Positions 5,506 through 6,510 of a DNA stretch of 6,510 nucleotides are shown here, piece after piece. The notes beneath the pieces were generated by a model. It saw nothing but the letters and a program-made list of their open reading frames with translations, was not told where the DNA came from and searched no databases. The stretch is from Rhodoferax sp. (GTDB lineage: Bacteria > Pseudomonadota > Gammaproteobacteria > Burkholderiales > Burkholderiaceae_C). The stretch spans positions 1 through 6,510 of the forward strand of contig VERU01000149.1 in the NCBI GenBank assembly GCA_018882485.1, written 5' to 3'. The position numbers and the translations under genes were made by a program. How positions within the stretch are numbered: position 1 is the stretch's first letter; each line of letters starts with the position of its first letter.

Positions 5506-6420
5506 ATGCAGCACCAGCCCGCGCTCGGCATCGTCTATCTGTGCGCCGGGGTGCTGGTCTTTTCAGTGCAGGACGCGATCATCAAGCAGGTCAGCGGCGC
5601 CTATCCGCTGACGCAGGCGGTGTTCATCCGTTCCTGCGTGGCCGCTCCCCTGCTGCTGGCGCTGGTCCAGTGGCAGTCGGGCTGGCGCGCGCTGTGGGGC
5701 AGCGGGCTGTGGCCCCTGACCCTGCGCGCCCTGATCATGCTCGGGGCCTACACCGCCTATTACATGGCCTTCCCGGCGCTGCCCCTGGCCGATGCCGTGG
5801 CGCTGTATTTCACGGTGCCGCTGTTCGTCACCGCGCTGGCGGGGCCGGTGCTGGGCGAGCGGGTGGGCTGGAAGGTCTGGGCCGCCGTGATGCTGGGCTT
5901 TGCGGGGGTGATGGTGATGCTGCAGCCAGGTCGGGGCCTGGTGGATCCGGCGGCCCTGCTGTCGTTGCTGGCCGCCCTGCTGTACGGGCTGTCGATGCTC
6001 ATGGCCCGCCGGTATGCCAGCACCTTGAGTGCCGCCGTCATGGCGTCCTACCAGAACGGGGTGTTTCTGGTGGGTGCAGGGCTGGGGGCGCTGGCTTTTC
6101 ACGCGCTCGGCCTGGAGCAGGCCAGTCACCCCAGCCTGCAGTTCCTGGTGCGGCCCTGGGTCACGGTCGGCCTCGGTGACGGCCTGATGATCGCCTCCTG
6201 CGGCGTTGTGGCTGCGGTTGGCATCGTCCTGCTGACCAGCGCCTACCGGGTGGCTTGGGCCAGCACCGTCACGCCGTTCGAATACACCGGCATTCTCTGG
6301 GCCCCGCTGTGGGGCTACCTGTTTTTTGCCGAGGTGCCGCGAGCCACCACGGTGGCCGGCGCGGCTGTGATCGTGGTGGCGGGGCTGCTGGCCCTGCGCG
6401 TGGGCCGGTCGTCGGCCTGA
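5506..6420 (+). CDS. EamA/DMT-superfamily transporter (RhaT/YdcZ-like permease), substrate unknown
   Basis: The 304-residue hydrophobic protein has the usual length and ten-helix layout of drug/metabolite transporter superfamily permeases, with two EamA repeats (about 6-140 and 148-298). Helices can be placed near 6-24, 36-54, 69-88, 93-113, 123-140, 148-166, 176-200, 219-244, 248-274 and 282-299. Typical marks are FSVQDAIIKQVSG at the end of helix 1 (19-31), FIRSCVAAP (40-48), the ALPLADAVALYFTVPLFV stretch (91-108) with LGERVGWKVW after it (116-125), and the second-repeat counterpart ending in PFEYTGILWAPLWGYLFFAE (257-276). Such proteins export or import small metabolites such as amino acids across the inner membrane; the substrate cannot be read from sequence. 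The start is the first ATG in frame and has no good Shine-Dalgarno, so the start is slightly uncertain. The next gene begins 22 bp after the stop and may be co-transcribed. Confidence 0.92.
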   Translation: MQHQPALGIVYLCAGVLVFSVQDAIIKQVSGAYPLTQAVFIRSCVAAPLLLALVQWQSGWRALWGSGLWPLTLRALIMLGAYTAYYMAFPALPLADAVALYFTVPLFVTALAGPVLGERVGWKVWAAVMLGFAGVMVMLQPGRGLVDPAALLSLLAALLYGLSMLMARRYASTLSAAVMASYQNGVFLVGAGLGALAFHALGLEQASHPSLQFLVRPWVTVGLGDGLMIASCGVVAAVGIVLLTSAYRVAWASTVTPFEYTGILWAPLWGYLFFAEVPRATTVAGAAVIVVAGLLALRVGRSSA

Positions 6421-6442
6421 GGGTTTACCGGCTGGAGGGTGC

Positions 6443-6510
6443 ATGGACCGATTGAGCGAAGTGGCATGGGTGGATGGCCGGGTGCAGGTGCGCTGGGCCG
6501 ACGGCCGGGT
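6443..6510 (+). CDS. Start of a gene cut by the window end; possibly gamma-butyrobetaine hydroxylase-like/TauD or DUF971 protein
   Basis: An ATG at 6443 is preceded by a good Shine-Dalgarno (GGAGGG, 6434-6439) 22 bp after the transporter stop, and the frame stays open to the window edge (22 complete codons plus two bases). The visible peptide contains two related strands, WVDGRVQVRW and RWADGRV. The pattern V-x-V-x-W-x-DGR is reminiscent of the N-terminal domain shared by gamma-butyrobetaine hydroxylase-like dioxygenases and DUF971 proteins. Twenty-two residues are too few to settle the family. The presence of a gene here is likely; its identity is a tentative guess. Confidence 0.5.
   Translation, partial: MDRLSEVAWVDGRVQVRWADGR

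Noticed and set aside
5440..5514. Upstream ATG extension of the slyD-like gene by 25 residues
   Set aside because: The ATG at 5439 gives the canonical FKBP N-terminus, and the extension would overlap the start of the divergent transporter gene.

Overview
The window is about 6.5 kb of GC-rich, gene-dense bacterial DNA. It most resembles a denitrifying or nitrate-respiring betaproteobacterium, probably of the Burkholderiales. That placement is an inference from three things: the GC-rich codon use, the style of the proteins, and repeat-like intergenic sequences that resemble elements I associate with Comamonadaceae. The taxon is not proven by the sequence.

Positions 1 to 4811 hold the end of a respiratory nitrate reductase operon on the plus strand: the 3' end of narG, then narH, narJ, narI, a parvulin (PpiC/NifM-like) peptidyl-prolyl isomerase and a beta-class carbonic anhydrase. 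From narH onward the genes are nearly contiguous. Gaps are 2 to 3 bp, and narJ/narI and ppiC/carbonic anhydrase share ATGA stop-start overlaps, so these five genes are very probably one transcription unit. NarG, NarH and NarI form the membrane-bound enzyme that reduces nitrate with quinol electrons. NarJ is the chaperone that matures it, and the isomerase is a common nar-operon companion presumed to help folding. The carbonic anhydrase as a coupled last gene is the least expected member. The exception to the tight packing is an 86-bp gap between narG and narH filled by three abutting hairpins. This repeat-like element also encodes the last residues and the stop codon of NarG.

Positions 4812 to 4962 are a non-coding stretch between convergent genes, partly AT-rich, with a perfect 7-bp inverted repeat. 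Beyond it, a SlyD-like FKBP isomerase with a His-rich tail lies on the minus strand (4963 to 5439). It diverges from a 10-TM EamA/DMT-family transporter on the plus strand (5506 to 6420). The window ends inside the start of another plus-strand gene (from 6443), perhaps a gamma-butyrobetaine hydroxylase-like/TauD-type or DUF971 protein. These genes look like ordinary housekeeping or transport neighbours with no visible link to nitrate respiration.

I see no tRNA, rRNA, CRISPR array, transposase, phage gene or clearly new defence or biosynthetic system. The points most worth a second look are the repeat element at the narG/narH junction and the coupled carbonic anhydrase.
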